Shown here piece after piece: positions 7,727-16,700 of a DNA stretch of 45,013 bases; within the stretch, counting starts at the first letter, position 1; each line of letters opens with the position of its first letter. Under the pieces are notes generated by a model. That model saw nothing but the letters and a program-made list of their open reading frames with translations. It had not been told where the DNA came from and did no database searches. The translations under genes and the position numbers were made by a program. Where the stretch lies: positions 1 to 45,013 of the forward strand of contig JAFAGR010000008.1 in assembly GCA_023422565.1 (NCBI GenBank), written 5' to 3'. The stretch comes from Bacteroidota bacterium. GTDB lineage: Bacteria; Bacteroidota; Bacteroidia; Chitinophagales; Chitinophagaceae.

Positions 7727-8893
7727 CTAACGTTTAGCAGGCATCACGTAATTCTCAATTTCTTCCGCTCCAATTGTATTACCTGAAAATATGATCAAAC
7801 GCTCAACGACATTCCTTAATTCGCGGATGTTACCACTCCAGTTATATTCCTGCAGCATTTTCATGGCATCCTTGTCAACCGTTTTAACAGGCTGGCCATA
7901 TTCTCCGGCAACCTGCTCCAGGAAATGTTTTACAAGATGCGGAATGTCTTCGCGCCGTTCATTAAGTGAAGGAACATGTATGATTATAACACCAAGCCTG
8001 TGATAAAGATCCAGCCTGAAAGTTTTATCCTCCACTTCCTTTAATAGATCCTTATTAGTGGCAGCAATCACACGCACATCCACATTTATATCTTTATCCG
8101 CTCCTACTCTTGTGATCTTCCCTTCCTGCAAAGCCCGGAGCACCTTTGCCTGCGCGTTCAAACTCATATCTCCGATCTCATCAAGAAACAAGGTGCCACC
8201 ATTGGCCTGCTCAAATTTCCCAATGCGCTGCTTTATCGCCGAAGTGAAGGAACCTTTTTCGTGGCCGAACAATTCGCTTTCTATCAGTTCCCCCGGTATG
8301 GCTGCGCAGTTCACTTCCACAATGGGCCCTGAGCTTCTTGCACTTTTCTCATGGATCCATCGTGCCACCAACTCTTTTCCGACACCATTTTCACCGGTGA
8401 TGAGAATTCTCGCATCGGTGGGGGCAACTTTGTCAATTGTATCGCGGATCTTCATCATCACCGGGCTCTCGCCCACCATTTGCTGCACGCGGCTCACCTT
8501 GCGTTTGAGAGTTTTCGCTTCCTTTACCAGTTCCTGTTTCTCGGTTGCATTTCTTAAAGTGATCAATAACCTGTTCAGGTCAGGCGGTTTGCTGATGTAA
8601 TCAAATGCGCCGCGCTTCACGGCCTCTACCGCCGTTTCAATGTTACCATGTCCGCTGATGATTATAATCGGAATATCCCCGTTGATTTGTTTGGCTTTCT
8701 CCAAAAACTCGATGCCATCCATCTTTGGCATTTTGATGTCGCACAAAACGAGGTCGTAGTTTTTATCAGAAAACTTTTTAAGCCCTTCATCGCCATCTCC
8801 GGCCTCGTCTATCTGGTAACCTTCAAAACTTAGTATTTCCACCAGGGTTTTCCTGATGGCCTTTTCATCATCAATAATTAAAATGTTCGGCAT
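7727..8893 (-). CDS. Response regulator with sigma-54-type AAA+ domain, no DNA-binding domain
   Basis: The 388-residue protein has a receiver domain (1-120; Asp52 in LCDIKMPKMDG is the phosphoacceptor, with Asp8 and Asp9 in LIIDDE and a Lys in the SKPP switch near 102) and an AAA+ domain (about 140-365; Walker A GENGVGKE 167-174, Walker B LFLDEI 235-240, FRLDLYHRL near 305). The loop that contacts sigma-54 in NtrC-like proteins, normally GAFTGA, reads GSFTSA at 214-219. The protein stops shortly after the WSGNIRELRNVVERLI segment and lacks the C-terminal Fis-type helix-turn-helix of NtrC. This compact form is familiar from other Bacteroidota. No histidine kinase gene is adjacent. A TAnnTTTG element precedes it. 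Confidence 0.93.
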   Translation of the reverse strand: MPNILIIDDEKAIRKTLVEILSFEGYQIDEAGDGDEGLKKFSDKNYDLVLCDIKMPKMDGIEFLEKAKQINGDIPIIIISGHGNIETAVEAVKRGAFDYISKPPDLNRLLITLRNATEKQELVKEAKTLKRKVSRVQQMVGESPVMMKIRDTIDKVAPTDARILITGENGVGKELVARWIHEKSARSSGPIVEVNCAAIPGELIESELFGHEKGSFTSAIKQRIGKFEQANGGTLFLDEIGDMSLNAQAKVLRALQEGKITRVGADKDINVDVRVIAATNKDLLKEVEDKTFRLDLYHRLGVIIIHVPSLNERREDIPHLVKHFLEQVAGEYGQPVKTVDKDAMKMLQEYNWSGNIRELRNVVERLIIFSGNTIGAEEIENYVMPAKR

Positions 8894-8926
8894 CCTCGGA
8901 TAGGTTTTGTTTTAGTACGACCGTTT

Positions 8927-8934
8927 CAAAACTA
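8927..8934 (-). promoter_or_regulatory. Bacteroidota -7 element (TAGTTTTG) upstream of the response regulator
   Basis: The minus strand reads TAGTTTTG, a perfect TAnnTTTG match, about 33 bases upstream of the ATG at 8893. A CTTG (three of four matches to TTTG) lies 22 bases further upstream, close to the usual -33 spacing. This promoter is back to back with that of the tRNA-Pro gene. Confidence 0.5.
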
Positions 8935-8971
8935 AGGTATTATAAAGAAAATACGGCAAGGCAATGAAGTA

Positions 8972-9003
8972 TTTGGCAGCAAAGATTCAACCCTGTACTT
9001 TTG
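8972..9003 (+). promoter_or_regulatory. Promoter of tRNA-Pro (TTTG-N20-TACTTTTG)
   Basis: A -33 TTTG at 8972-8975 and a -7 TACTTTTG at 8996-9003 are separated by 20 bases, a full match to the Bacteroidota housekeeping promoter. The tRNA starts 8 bases after the -7 element. It is the clearest promoter in the window. Confidence 0.8.
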
Positions 9004-9011
9004 CAGCTTTA

Positions 9012-9085
9012 CGGGATGTAGCGCAGCCCGGTAGCGCACACGTCTGGGGGGCGTGGGGTCGCAAGTTCGAATCTTGTCATCCCGA
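9012..9085 (+). tRNA. tRNA-Pro (anticodon GGG)
   Basis: The 74-base gene folds as a cloverleaf. The acceptor stem is CGGGATG with CATCCCG; the D arm contains GCGCAGCCCGGTAGCGC; the anticodon arm is CACGT-CTGGGGG-GCGTG with anticodon GGG at loop positions 34-36; the T arm is GCAAG-TTCGAAT-CTTGT. The discriminator base is A and CCA is not encoded. It is preceded by a strong promoter and followed at once by a terminator hairpin. Its last 12 bases are repeated at the start of each downstream tandem unit. Confidence 0.93.
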
Positions 9086-9464
9086 CAAACAAAAAAGCCT
9101 TGGTATTTGCCAGGGCTTTTTTCATGAGATCGCATGCAAGCTTGCTTGCAAATGCGAGCCGGAAAAAAGACCTGAGCCGCAGCGCGGCAGGCTTTTTTGT
9201 TTGAACACCTCCCTCGAAGATCAGCGAAGCTAATTTGTCATCCCGACAAACGAAAAAGCCTTGGAGTTTCCAGGGCTTTTTTCATGAGATCGCATGCAAG
9301 CTTGCTTGCAAATGCGAGCCGGGAAAAAGACCTGAGCCGCAACGCGGCAGGCTTTTTTGTTTGAACACCTCCCTCGAAGATCAGCGAAGTTAATTTGTCA
9401 TCCCGACAAATAAAAAGCCTTGGTATTTGCCAGGGCTTTTTTCATGAGATCGCATGGAAGCTTG
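9074..9464 (+). repeat. Tandem array of about 160-bp units beginning with the tRNA-Pro 3' end
   Basis: Units start at 9074, 9235 and 9395 (periods 161 and 160). The third is cut off near 9464. Every unit begins with TTGTCATCCCGA, the 3' strand of the T arm plus the acceptor of tRNA-Pro; only the first copy belongs to a complete tRNA. The first two units differ at only a handful of positions. Each full unit holds three predicted hairpins: the GCCTTGG/CCAGGGC terminator, a CGCATGCAAGC/GCTTGCAAATGCG palindrome, and a second terminator-like hairpin around GAGCCGC-AGC-GCGGC ending in TTTTTT. No protein-coding sequence is credible here. Confidence 0.85.
9091..9122 (+). terminator. Intrinsic terminator of tRNA-Pro
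   Basis: AAAAAAGCCTTGG, a TATTTG loop, then CCAGGGCTTTTTT forms a stem of about 12 bp ending in a T-run, 5 bases after the tRNA. The same hairpin recurs in the next two tandem units, near 9253 and 9412. Confidence 0.85.
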
Positions 9465-9680
9465 TGTTTCACGCAAAGAAGCAAAGGAAGCACAAGGCGC
9501 CAAGCTTGAGTTTCGAAGGAAGGTTGCGGAAAACTAAAACATTTCACACGAAGGAATACATAAGAAATGCAAAGGCGCTAAGGAATGGAAAAATAATTGA
9601 TGAAGCAAAGATTAAGCATCATCAAAATCTAAAATCCAAAATTTAAAATTTATAATTCCGAACGCCGCCGGCGTTGGGGG
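9465..9680. other. Low-complexity intergenic sequence downstream of the T9SS module
   Basis: No gene is seen. The stretch holds degenerate copies of TTCACGCAAAGAAGCAAAGG- and CACAAGGCGC-like words, then an AT-rich tract of AAAATCT/AAAATCC/AAAATTT words. Both types are common between genes in Bacteroidota. At 9661-9675 AACGCC-GCC-GGCGTT forms a 6-bp hairpin. Confidence 0.5.
9661..9675 (-). terminator. Possible terminator hairpin after the T9SS module
   Basis: AACGCC-GCC-GGCGTT forms a GC-rich hairpin 5 bases beyond the stop of the last PorP/SprF gene. On the minus strand it is followed by AT-rich sequence but not by a clean T-run, so it may be a weak terminator only. Confidence 0.35.
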
Positions 9681-10709
9681 CTACCAAATATTCCTCGGGC
9701 AGCCCAAACCATAGTGCTGGCCGATGGTAAAGCCGACCATTATTTCATGTGTGCCCTTACTGTAGTTATAGATCTTAGAGGTGTTGTAGTCGTAAGAATA
9801 ACCAATGTTCACGGTGTTGGAAATATTCAAACCGGTCATTGCGGTTAACCCATCATGTAACCTTCCCCCGAAACCAAACCAGATTCGGTCGCGATAGGCA
9901 AGCTTTGCATTGAAATCAAACTGCACCGGGGTGGGCTGAATGTATTTCACCATTACCGATGGAATGATGTTCCAGTTGTCGCCAATTCCAAAGCGGTAAC
10001 CACCGGTCAAAAAGAAATGCGGAACAGATTTGCCGCCCTCAGTTTCATTTACGCCGCCGTCGGAGAAGTTGATCTTTTGCGGATAGATCTGCTGCGCCGA
10101 TAAGCCGAGAAAATAGTCGGCGGAATAAACATATAAACCTGCATTTATATCCGGACGAAAATTATTCAAAACGCCCGACCCGAACACCGCGGGGTCAACA
10201 GGCTCGTAAAAATCGAGCTTTGAAGAATTGATGCTGATGTTTGTAACACCGGCTGCAATGCCCGCCGATAAAGAGGTTCGGGTAGACAAGGCCATGTGGT
10301 AAGCATAAGTTACCAACCCCGAAAAACGGTTCAAAGGCCCTGTGCGATCATTGATGATCTGCATACCAATGCCGTGATGCGGCTCGGGCGCAGAATATTC
10401 TTTCCAGTACTCCTTCCCGCGCGGATTTTCATCAGGCATTTCAAATGAAGTTGCCGTCACGCGCGTATCATATTTGTTGATCGCCTTGTGAATGGTAAAG
10501 TAAGTGGTTACCGGAGCATCCAGCACACCCACCCATTGGTGCCGGTGGCTGAGTTTAATATCGGTATAATTCTCAATCCCGGTTATGGCGGGATTGAGAA
10601 TATACTGGTTCATAATGTACTGCGTATAATGCGGCTTCTGCTGCGCCATGGCGCCAAGCCAACTCACAAAAACTCCCATCAACAAAAACCCCTTCCGCAA
10701 TATTTTCAT
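9681..10709 (-). CDS. PorP/SprF family type IX secretion outer-membrane protein
   Basis: The 342-residue protein has a signal peptide (MKILRKGFLLMGVFVSWLGAMAQ) followed by QKPHYTQYIMNQYILNPAITG, the hallmark start of the PorP/SprF family. These are outer-membrane beta-barrels of the T9SS. SprF of Flavobacterium johnsoniae is needed for secretion or attachment of SprB-type cargo with type B C-terminal domains. The rest alternates amphipathic strands (GFGGRLHDGLTAMTGLNIS, IGYSYDYNTSKIYNYSKGTHEIMVGF) as expected for a barrel, and it ends with a short Cys-containing tail, GLGCPRNIW. It starts 2 bases after the stop of the PorE-like gene, so the two are probably translationally coupled. A second member of the family lies two genes upstream, at 12749-13747. 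Confidence 0.92.
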   Translation of the reverse strand: MKILRKGFLLMGVFVSWLGAMAQQKPHYTQYIMNQYILNPAITGIENYTDIKLSHRHQWVGVLDAPVTTYFTIHKAINKYDTRVTATSFEMPDENPRGKEYWKEYSAPEPHHGIGMQIINDRTGPLNRFSGLVTYAYHMALSTRTSLSAGIAAGVTNISINSSKLDFYEPVDPAVFGSGVLNNFRPDINAGLYVYSADYFLGLSAQQIYPQKINFSDGGVNETEGGKSVPHFFLTGGYRFGIGDNWNIIPSVMVKYIQPTPVQFDFNAKLAYRDRIWFGFGGRLHDGLTAMTGLNISNTVNIGYSYDYNTSKIYNYSKGTHEIMVGFTIGQHYGLGCPRNIW

Positions 10710-10711
10710 AG

Positions 10712-12697
10712 TTATTTCAGCACTTTAAATTCAGTACGACGGTTCTGCTGCCTTCCTTCAGGATTGTCGGTTCCATCGGCATTCTGGTTTTCAGCGATCG
10801 GCTGTGTGGCAGCATAACCTTTAGCGATCAACTGGCTGCGTTTAATTCCTTTCTTCACGAGATAATTCACTACGCTGCGAGCCCTTGCTTCAGACAAGCG
10901 CTGGTTGTAAGCATGCTTACCAATGTTATCGGTATGCGCACTGATTTCCACTTTAATATCAGGATTGGCTTCAAACATGGTAACCAGTTTGTCGAGTTCC
11001 GGATAAGATTCCTCTCTCAATTCAGCCTTATCAAAGTCGTAGTAGATATTGTTAACGATCACCGGCTTATCTATCACGATCGGTTGCAGGCAGATGTCGG
11101 GATTGTTAAGTGTTAATGATCCCGGCTCTGTAGGTTCGTTGAATCCGAGTTCACCCGATTGATGCTCAGGCGCACTGGCAACGGCTTTCAGCGGTTGGAA
11201 ATCTTCAATGGTGAAAGTGTATTTTCCATCCGCGCCAGTGGTTTGCGTATGCACCACACTGTTATCAGCACCTTTCACGCTGATGGTTGCTCCCTGTATT
11301 GGTTCCTTTGTTTCGCAACTAACTATCATACCCGAAATTGTTTTCGGCATGTTCTTTTTCTTCAGTGTAAACAATTCAAGGCAGCATGCCGCATCGCGGT
11401 CCGATGCAAACAATACATCTTCCAGGATATTATTCGCGCGGCCGCGGCTCGCGAAATACACATCATCTTTATGCGAATTAACGGGATACCCGAAATTCTT
11501 GACCTCTCCCCAGTTGCCCGCATCACCTTTTGAATAATAAAAATCAAAGCCACCCATTCCTACACGGCCATTGCTTGAAAACACAAGTGTTTTGCTTGGC
11601 ACATGATAGAAAGGCGCGTGTTCGTCACCGTTAGTATTAATGAAAGGACCAAGGTTTGTTGGCGTTCCCGCATTATCAAGTTCGTCAAGCGTAACAGACC
11701 AAAGATCAAAACCGCCTACACCGCCGGGGATATCGCTTGAATAAATCAGGGTTTTTCCATCGGGCATTAACACCGGTTGCTGGGCATTGTATCCTTCCTG
11801 GTTAATGGTTGCAGGCATGGCGATGGGCTCACTCCATGTTCCATCGGTTTTCTTCGTCATGTACAGGGAAGATGCTTTCTTACCGTCACCGATCGTCCAG
11901 CGTGAGAAGATCATTTTGTTCCCGTCGGGGCTCAGCGTTACAGCGCCCTGGTGAACGTCTTTCGCCTCAGGAACCGCAGCATTTGAAATTCCGCCGAAAC
12001 CACTATCAGTTAAAGAAGCCTGGTAGATCCGGGTGTTGTTCACCTGGGTTCTTGCTGCATCTTTTACGGGTTTGGAAGAAGTGAAATATAAAGTGTTGCC
12101 ATACCAAACCGGTGCGTATACCGCGCCCGTATCGGCCAAACTTTTCTGCGCCTTTACCACTGTATATTGACTCATGTCCGTCTTCTCAGTTTGAGTGGCT
12201 GAAAATTGCAGGCTAGCCACTTCCTTTTCTGCATCTTTTTTTAATTCAGCATTATTGGTGTTAGCGGCAAATTCTTTAAAGTTAGCTTCTGCCTCAGGAT
12301 ACTTCTGCATTGCACGAAGCGTGGTTGCATAATGAAATTGCACTTCCGGGAACTGCGCCCTGTCAAAACTCATTGCTTCGCTATAAAGAGGTTCAGCTTT
12401 TTCGTGGAAATGAAGCATGCGGTAACTCTCAGCGAGATTATATGTTGCCTGCTCCTTCGTACTCACGGGCCCGGTGATTTTTACAGGCTTAACAGTTGTG
12501 GATGAATAAGGGGTGAAACCCGCGGGGGCCTTTGATTTTGGGCCCTTGCCTAGAGCCTTCTCATAATATTGCGCTGCGGAGAAATAATCCGCGTTCTTAA
12601 AGTAATCATCTGCCGCCTTCATGTATTCTTTATTCACCTGTGCGAATGATGGCAGGGCAAAAAAAGCAGCCAACAAAAAAACCAAACTCTTTTTCAT
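10712..12697 (-). CDS. PorE-like protein: TPR, PD40 propeller, CRD and OmpA domains
   Basis: The 661-residue protein has a signal peptide (MKKSLVFLLAAFFALPSFAQ), a TPR-like N-terminal region (about 20-160, YYEKALG, YNLAESYRMLHFHEKAEPLYSEAM), a PD40/WD40-like propeller (about 190-440, LSPDGNKMIFSRW, LMPDGKTLIYSSDIPGGVGGFDLW, HAPFYHVPSKTLVFSSNGRVGMGGFDFYYS), a carboxypeptidase-regulatory-like domain (about 450-530, ISGMIVSCETKEPIQGATISVKG) and a C-terminal OmpA domain (about 545-661, NIYYDFDKAELR, SEARARSVVNYL, NRRTEF) that binds peptidoglycan. This order is that of PorE of the T9SS, which ties the PorP-containing machinery to the cell wall. The flanking PorP/SprF genes and the type B cargo upstream support that role. 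The exact orthology is inferred from domain order only. Confidence 0.9.
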   Translation of the reverse strand: MKKSLVFLLAAFFALPSFAQVNKEYMKAADDYFKNADYFSAAQYYEKALGKGPKSKAPAGFTPYSSTTVKPVKITGPVSTKEQATYNLAESYRMLHFHEKAEPLYSEAMSFDRAQFPEVQFHYATTLRAMQKYPEAEANFKEFAANTNNAELKKDAEKEVASLQFSATQTEKTDMSQYTVVKAQKSLADTGAVYAPVWYGNTLYFTSSKPVKDAARTQVNNTRIYQASLTDSGFGGISNAAVPEAKDVHQGAVTLSPDGNKMIFSRWTIGDGKKASSLYMTKKTDGTWSEPIAMPATINQEGYNAQQPVLMPDGKTLIYSSDIPGGVGGFDLWSVTLDELDNAGTPTNLGPFINTNGDEHAPFYHVPSKTLVFSSNGRVGMGGFDFYYSKGDAGNWGEVKNFGYPVNSHKDDVYFASRGRANNILEDVLFASDRDAACCLELFTLKKKNMPKTISGMIVSCETKEPIQGATISVKGADNSVVHTQTTGADGKYTFTIEDFQPLKAVASAPEHQSGELGFNEPTEPGSLTLNNPDICLQPIVIDKPVIVNNIYYDFDKAELREESYPELDKLVTMFEANPDIKVEISAHTDNIGKHAYNQRLSEARARSVVNYLVKKGIKRSQLIAKGYAATQPIAENQNADGTDNPEGRQQNRRTEFKVLK

Positions 12698-12748
12698 ATT
12701 ATTTCGTAATTACTGATGCTGATGAATGATCTGATGTATTCTGAATTA

Positions 12749-13747
12749 TTACAAACGTGGACAAATAAATTCCGCTTCCGGAGTTTTTACTTTTTTCCTT
12801 CCTACAAAGCTTAGAGAAATTTCAAAACTGTTTGATCCGTTAGCCATTTTACCCAGGTCAGATGTGTTAATATCATAGCTTAACCCGATAAGCAAATTTT
12901 TATGACTCATTCCCACGTATGGAGAAATAGCATCTTCAAAACGATAGTTTGCGCCGAGCATGAAATCTGTTGTGGGCGCCACTTTCAGCTGGCCGTAAGC
13001 TCCAACCATTTTTTCTTCGGCAGTTCCCTGACGGAGATAAAGCACATTCGGGGTAATGCTGAATGTATTGTTGATACCAATGCGCAAGCCCGCATGGCCG
13101 GTGTAACGCATAGGGATAACCGCATCATCTTTATCGGTGAATTGGTCTTTTGGTTTGGTAAGATGGCCAACTGAAAAACCACCAAAGAAATTCGCGCGCT
13201 TGCCCGGAGTTCCGTCAAAATATAAAATACCCGCGCCCATATCAAAGGATGAAGTTGAATTGGTTGACAATACGTCCGCGGTCTGGTTATTCGGATTGTA
13301 ACCAGTGATAGGGTTCCACTGGTCGCCAAATGTAAGCTTGCTTGGGTTGAACCTGCGCTGAATGAAACCGAACTGCATACCGATCACCACGCGGTGGGTT
13401 TCGTTAACACCGAAGCGGATACCCGTGTAAGATGCGTTACCATAAGCCGTGGTATAATTATATCCGCCATCACCAGCGGTTTGATTCAATGCACTGATAC
13501 CAAAATTTGCATTTTTATTCGTGGTGAAATCAACTGAAACACCAGGAGTTGAAAAAGGGCTGCTGATATTTCCCCACTGCGTACGATAAATTGCCGCCAC
13601 ACGGTAATCTCCGTCAAACACACCGGTAAGCGCGGGATTCAGCCAGGAAGGATACACATAATACTGCGTAAAATGCGGATCAACCTGCGCACTGGACCTC
13701 ATAGAAAACAAGGTGAGCAACAAACAAACTAACTTTAATGATTTCAT
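12749..13747 (-). CDS. PorP/SprF family type IX secretion outer-membrane protein
   Basis: The 332-residue product is a second PorP/SprF barrel, with signal peptide MKSLKLVCLLLTLFSMRSSAQ and the family start VDPHFTQYYVYPSWLNPALTGVFDGDYRVAAIYRTQW. The body is rich in GIGxxxG-type strands, and the end SNSFEISLSFVGRKKVKTPEAEFICPRL matches the usual C-terminus, in which a FxCPRL/F motif is common in the family. It lies 30 bases after the 2065-residue cargo gene and before the PorE-like gene. By analogy with sprB-sprF, in which the PorP/SprF gene follows the cargo, it is the likely partner of that cargo (inference). It is clearly divergent from the other copy in the same cluster. Confidence 0.92.
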   Translation of the reverse strand: MKSLKLVCLLLTLFSMRSSAQVDPHFTQYYVYPSWLNPALTGVFDGDYRVAAIYRTQWGNISSPFSTPGVSVDFTTNKNANFGISALNQTAGDGGYNYTTAYGNASYTGIRFGVNETHRVVIGMQFGFIQRRFNPSKLTFGDQWNPITGYNPNNQTADVLSTNSTSSFDMGAGILYFDGTPGKRANFFGGFSVGHLTKPKDQFTDKDDAVIPMRYTGHAGLRIGINNTFSITPNVLYLRQGTAEEKMVGAYGQLKVAPTTDFMLGANYRFEDAISPYVGMSHKNLLIGLSYDINTSDLGKMANGSNSFEISLSFVGRKKVKTPEAEFICPRL

Positions 13748-13777
13748 GACTGGTTCTACTTTATTCTAAACAAAATT

Positions 13778-16700
13778 TTATTTCACAATGGTCACTGATC
13801 CTTTTATAGGACCAAAACCGTTCTTCAAATTGATCACATAATAATAAGTTGCGAGCGGAAGTTCTTTTCCTTTGAACCTTCCATCCCATGCCTTATCATA
13901 CCCAACCGAACTGTAAACCGACTGACCGTAACGGTTAAACACATCAACTGTAGCTCCGGGGTAGTCGATCAAATTATCTATTCTCCATGTATCGTTGATA
14001 CCGTCTCCGTTCGGTGAGAATGCATTCGGAACATTTACAGGATTAAGAATTTTCACAAACATTACATCGCTCGCAGTACATCCACCCGCACCAACAGCGG
14101 TTAAGGTGTATTCATGGTCTCGCGTGGCCACAAATGTAGGACGTAAAACCGTTGGATCAGGAATTTCTCCCTGCGGCGTCCAAAGGAATGAAACACTGGT
14201 TGAATCATTCGCAGACGGTTTTAGCGTAATAAGAGAATTTAATGGGACAATAATATTCGGACCTGCATCAAGAACTGGTTGAAGGTAAACGGTCACATTC
14301 CGTGTGGCCGGATCAGACTCGCATCCGAATTCATTTTTTACCACAAGTGAAATAGTATAGTTGCCCGGTGCCAGGTAAGTTTTATTCGGAGCAGGAAGAT
14401 TTGAAAAATCGCCATCTCCAAACTGCCAGTTCCAGTACCTGATCACGCTGTTAGGCGCTGAACTACTATCCGTTAAAATGCTGGGTGTTCCCTGGCAGAG
14501 ATTCAGCGGAGATACACCAAAGGATGCAATAGGCTGATCAAAGAAATCATCCAACGTTTTCTGAACGGATGCCGCGCATCCGAAAGGTGATGTGGCTGAA
14601 AGCGTGATGTCCACCGGTGTTGCGCTGCTGTACACGTGTGTAGGGCTTACATCGGTTGATGTAGCGGATCCATCTCCGAAATTCCACTGATAAGCAAGAT
14701 CAGAACCATCCGGGGAAACCGAGGTGTTTACAAAGGCTGCATTACCTGCAGGCATGCACACAAATTCAGGCGCATCAAAATCCACTTCAGGTATTGAGTG
14801 AGAAACTACTGTTTGGCGCGCGGTATCACTTACGCAGCCATTGTTGCTTGTAGCCACCAGTTTCACATCATAGGTGCCGAAGTTTGGATAGGCCTCGGTA
14901 AAGTTTGCGCCTGTGGTACGAACGGTATCCCTTCCATTACCAAAATACCAATGCCACGAAGCAATGCTGCCTGAAGGAATGGTTGAATTATCATCGATCG
15001 TAACAACCTGGTCCGCGCAAATATCCGAAGTAACGGTGAAGGCTACACGAGGTTTCGGATTAACCGTAACCGTTCTTGATATGGAATCAACACATCCTCC
15101 GACAGTGGTGAACACATATTTAATGGTGTGCGTGCCATTTCCTGCAGCGGACGGAGTGAATTGCCCGTCTGCCGTAATACCGGGACCTGAATATACACCA
15201 ACTCCCATCACATTATTTGTGGTTTCGGCAAGCGCTCCCGAAACAGGCACCATTTGGTCTTCGCAATAATTCGGGAAGGGTGCGAATGTAAGCGCGGGCT
15301 TCACGCCAAATGTGTAGGTAATGGTGGTATCATGCACGCAACCATTATCGGTTGTTGCAGTAAGTAAAACATCGTATGTGCCTTCCCGGTAGTTGTGGTT
15401 AGGCGAAATGGCGGTGGATGTGTTCGGATTAGATGCATCCGCGTTCGGATCATCAAAATTCCAAACATAGCTAAGTGATTGTCCATCGGTAACGGAAGAA
15501 CCATTGATGAAACTCACCAGCCCCGTGGTTGGTAAACAGGTGCCCGCGGTAGTGCTGAAGGTGACATTAGGTTTCTCGCGAACCAACACAGTGCGCGTTA
15601 AAGAATCCTTACATCCGCCCGCCGTAGTAAATACATATTTAATTGTATGAGTACCCGATCCTGCCAGCGATGGCGTGAACATGCCGGCAGCAGTTGTACC
15701 GGGTCCGCTATACACGCCGGTTCCCGTAACATTATTCAAAACCGTTGCCGTAGCTATGCTCACCGGGGTAGTCTCGTTTTCGCACACGCTGCCCGGAGAA
15801 GTGAAGTCGAGTTCAGGCTTCACCGAGAAGGTTTTCGTAATGGTGGTATCATGTACGCAACCATTGTTGGTAGTTGCCGTCAGCAGGATATCGTAAGAGC
15901 CTTCGCGGAAGTTATGTTGCGGTGCCGGGTCTGTTGATGTATTTGGGTTCGATGCATCCGCATTCGGGTCATCAAAATTCCAAACATAGGTAAGCGTTTG
16001 TCCCGCAGGAATGCTGCTTGCGTTAGTGAATGTAACCAACCCATTTGTAGGCAAACAGCCCGTAGCGGTTACATCAAAGTTCACCGTGGGTTTTGGATAA
16101 ACCACTATGTTTCTTGTTAAAGAATCCTTACATCCGCCGGTTGTAGTAAACACATATTTAATGGTGTGAGTACCTGCTCCCGCAAGCGATGGTGTAAACA
16201 TTCCGGCTGCTGTTGTGCCAGGCCCGCTGTACACTCCTGTTCCGGTAACATTGTTTAGCACGGTAGCTGTTGCAATGCTTACCGGTGTATTTTCGTTTTC
16301 ACAAATGTTTGCCGGTGCAGTAAAGGCGAGTTCAGGTTTAACCGCGAATATTTTCGTGATAGTGGTATCATGCACGCAACCGTTATCGGTAGTTGCCGTT
16401 AGCAATATATCATAACTGCCTTCGCGGAAATTGTGTTGCGGCGTTGGGTTGGTTGATGTATTCGGATTCGATGCATCCGCATTCGGGTCATCAAAATTCC
16501 AAACATAGGTAAGTGTTTGGCCCGGAGGAACGCTGCTTGCATTGGTGAAAGTCACCAGACCGGTTGTTGGTAAACAGCCCGTAGTGGTTACGTCAAAATT
16601 CACCCGAGGTTTCGGATGAACAACAATGGTTCTTGAAATTGAATCCGCACAACCGCCGGCTGTGGTGAACACATATTTAATGGTGTGTGTGCCCTCTCCC

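Noticed and set aside
8964..9233. Plus-strand open frame of 89 codons over the tRNA
   Set aside because: It reads through tRNA-Pro and its terminator hairpins; its apparent protein is a by-product of the structured RNA gene and repeat.
9074..9464. CRISPR array or additional tRNA genes in the 160-bp repeats
   Set aside because: Only the last 12 bases of the tRNA are repeated, so there are no further complete tRNAs, and the whole unit is conserved, leaving no variable spacers.
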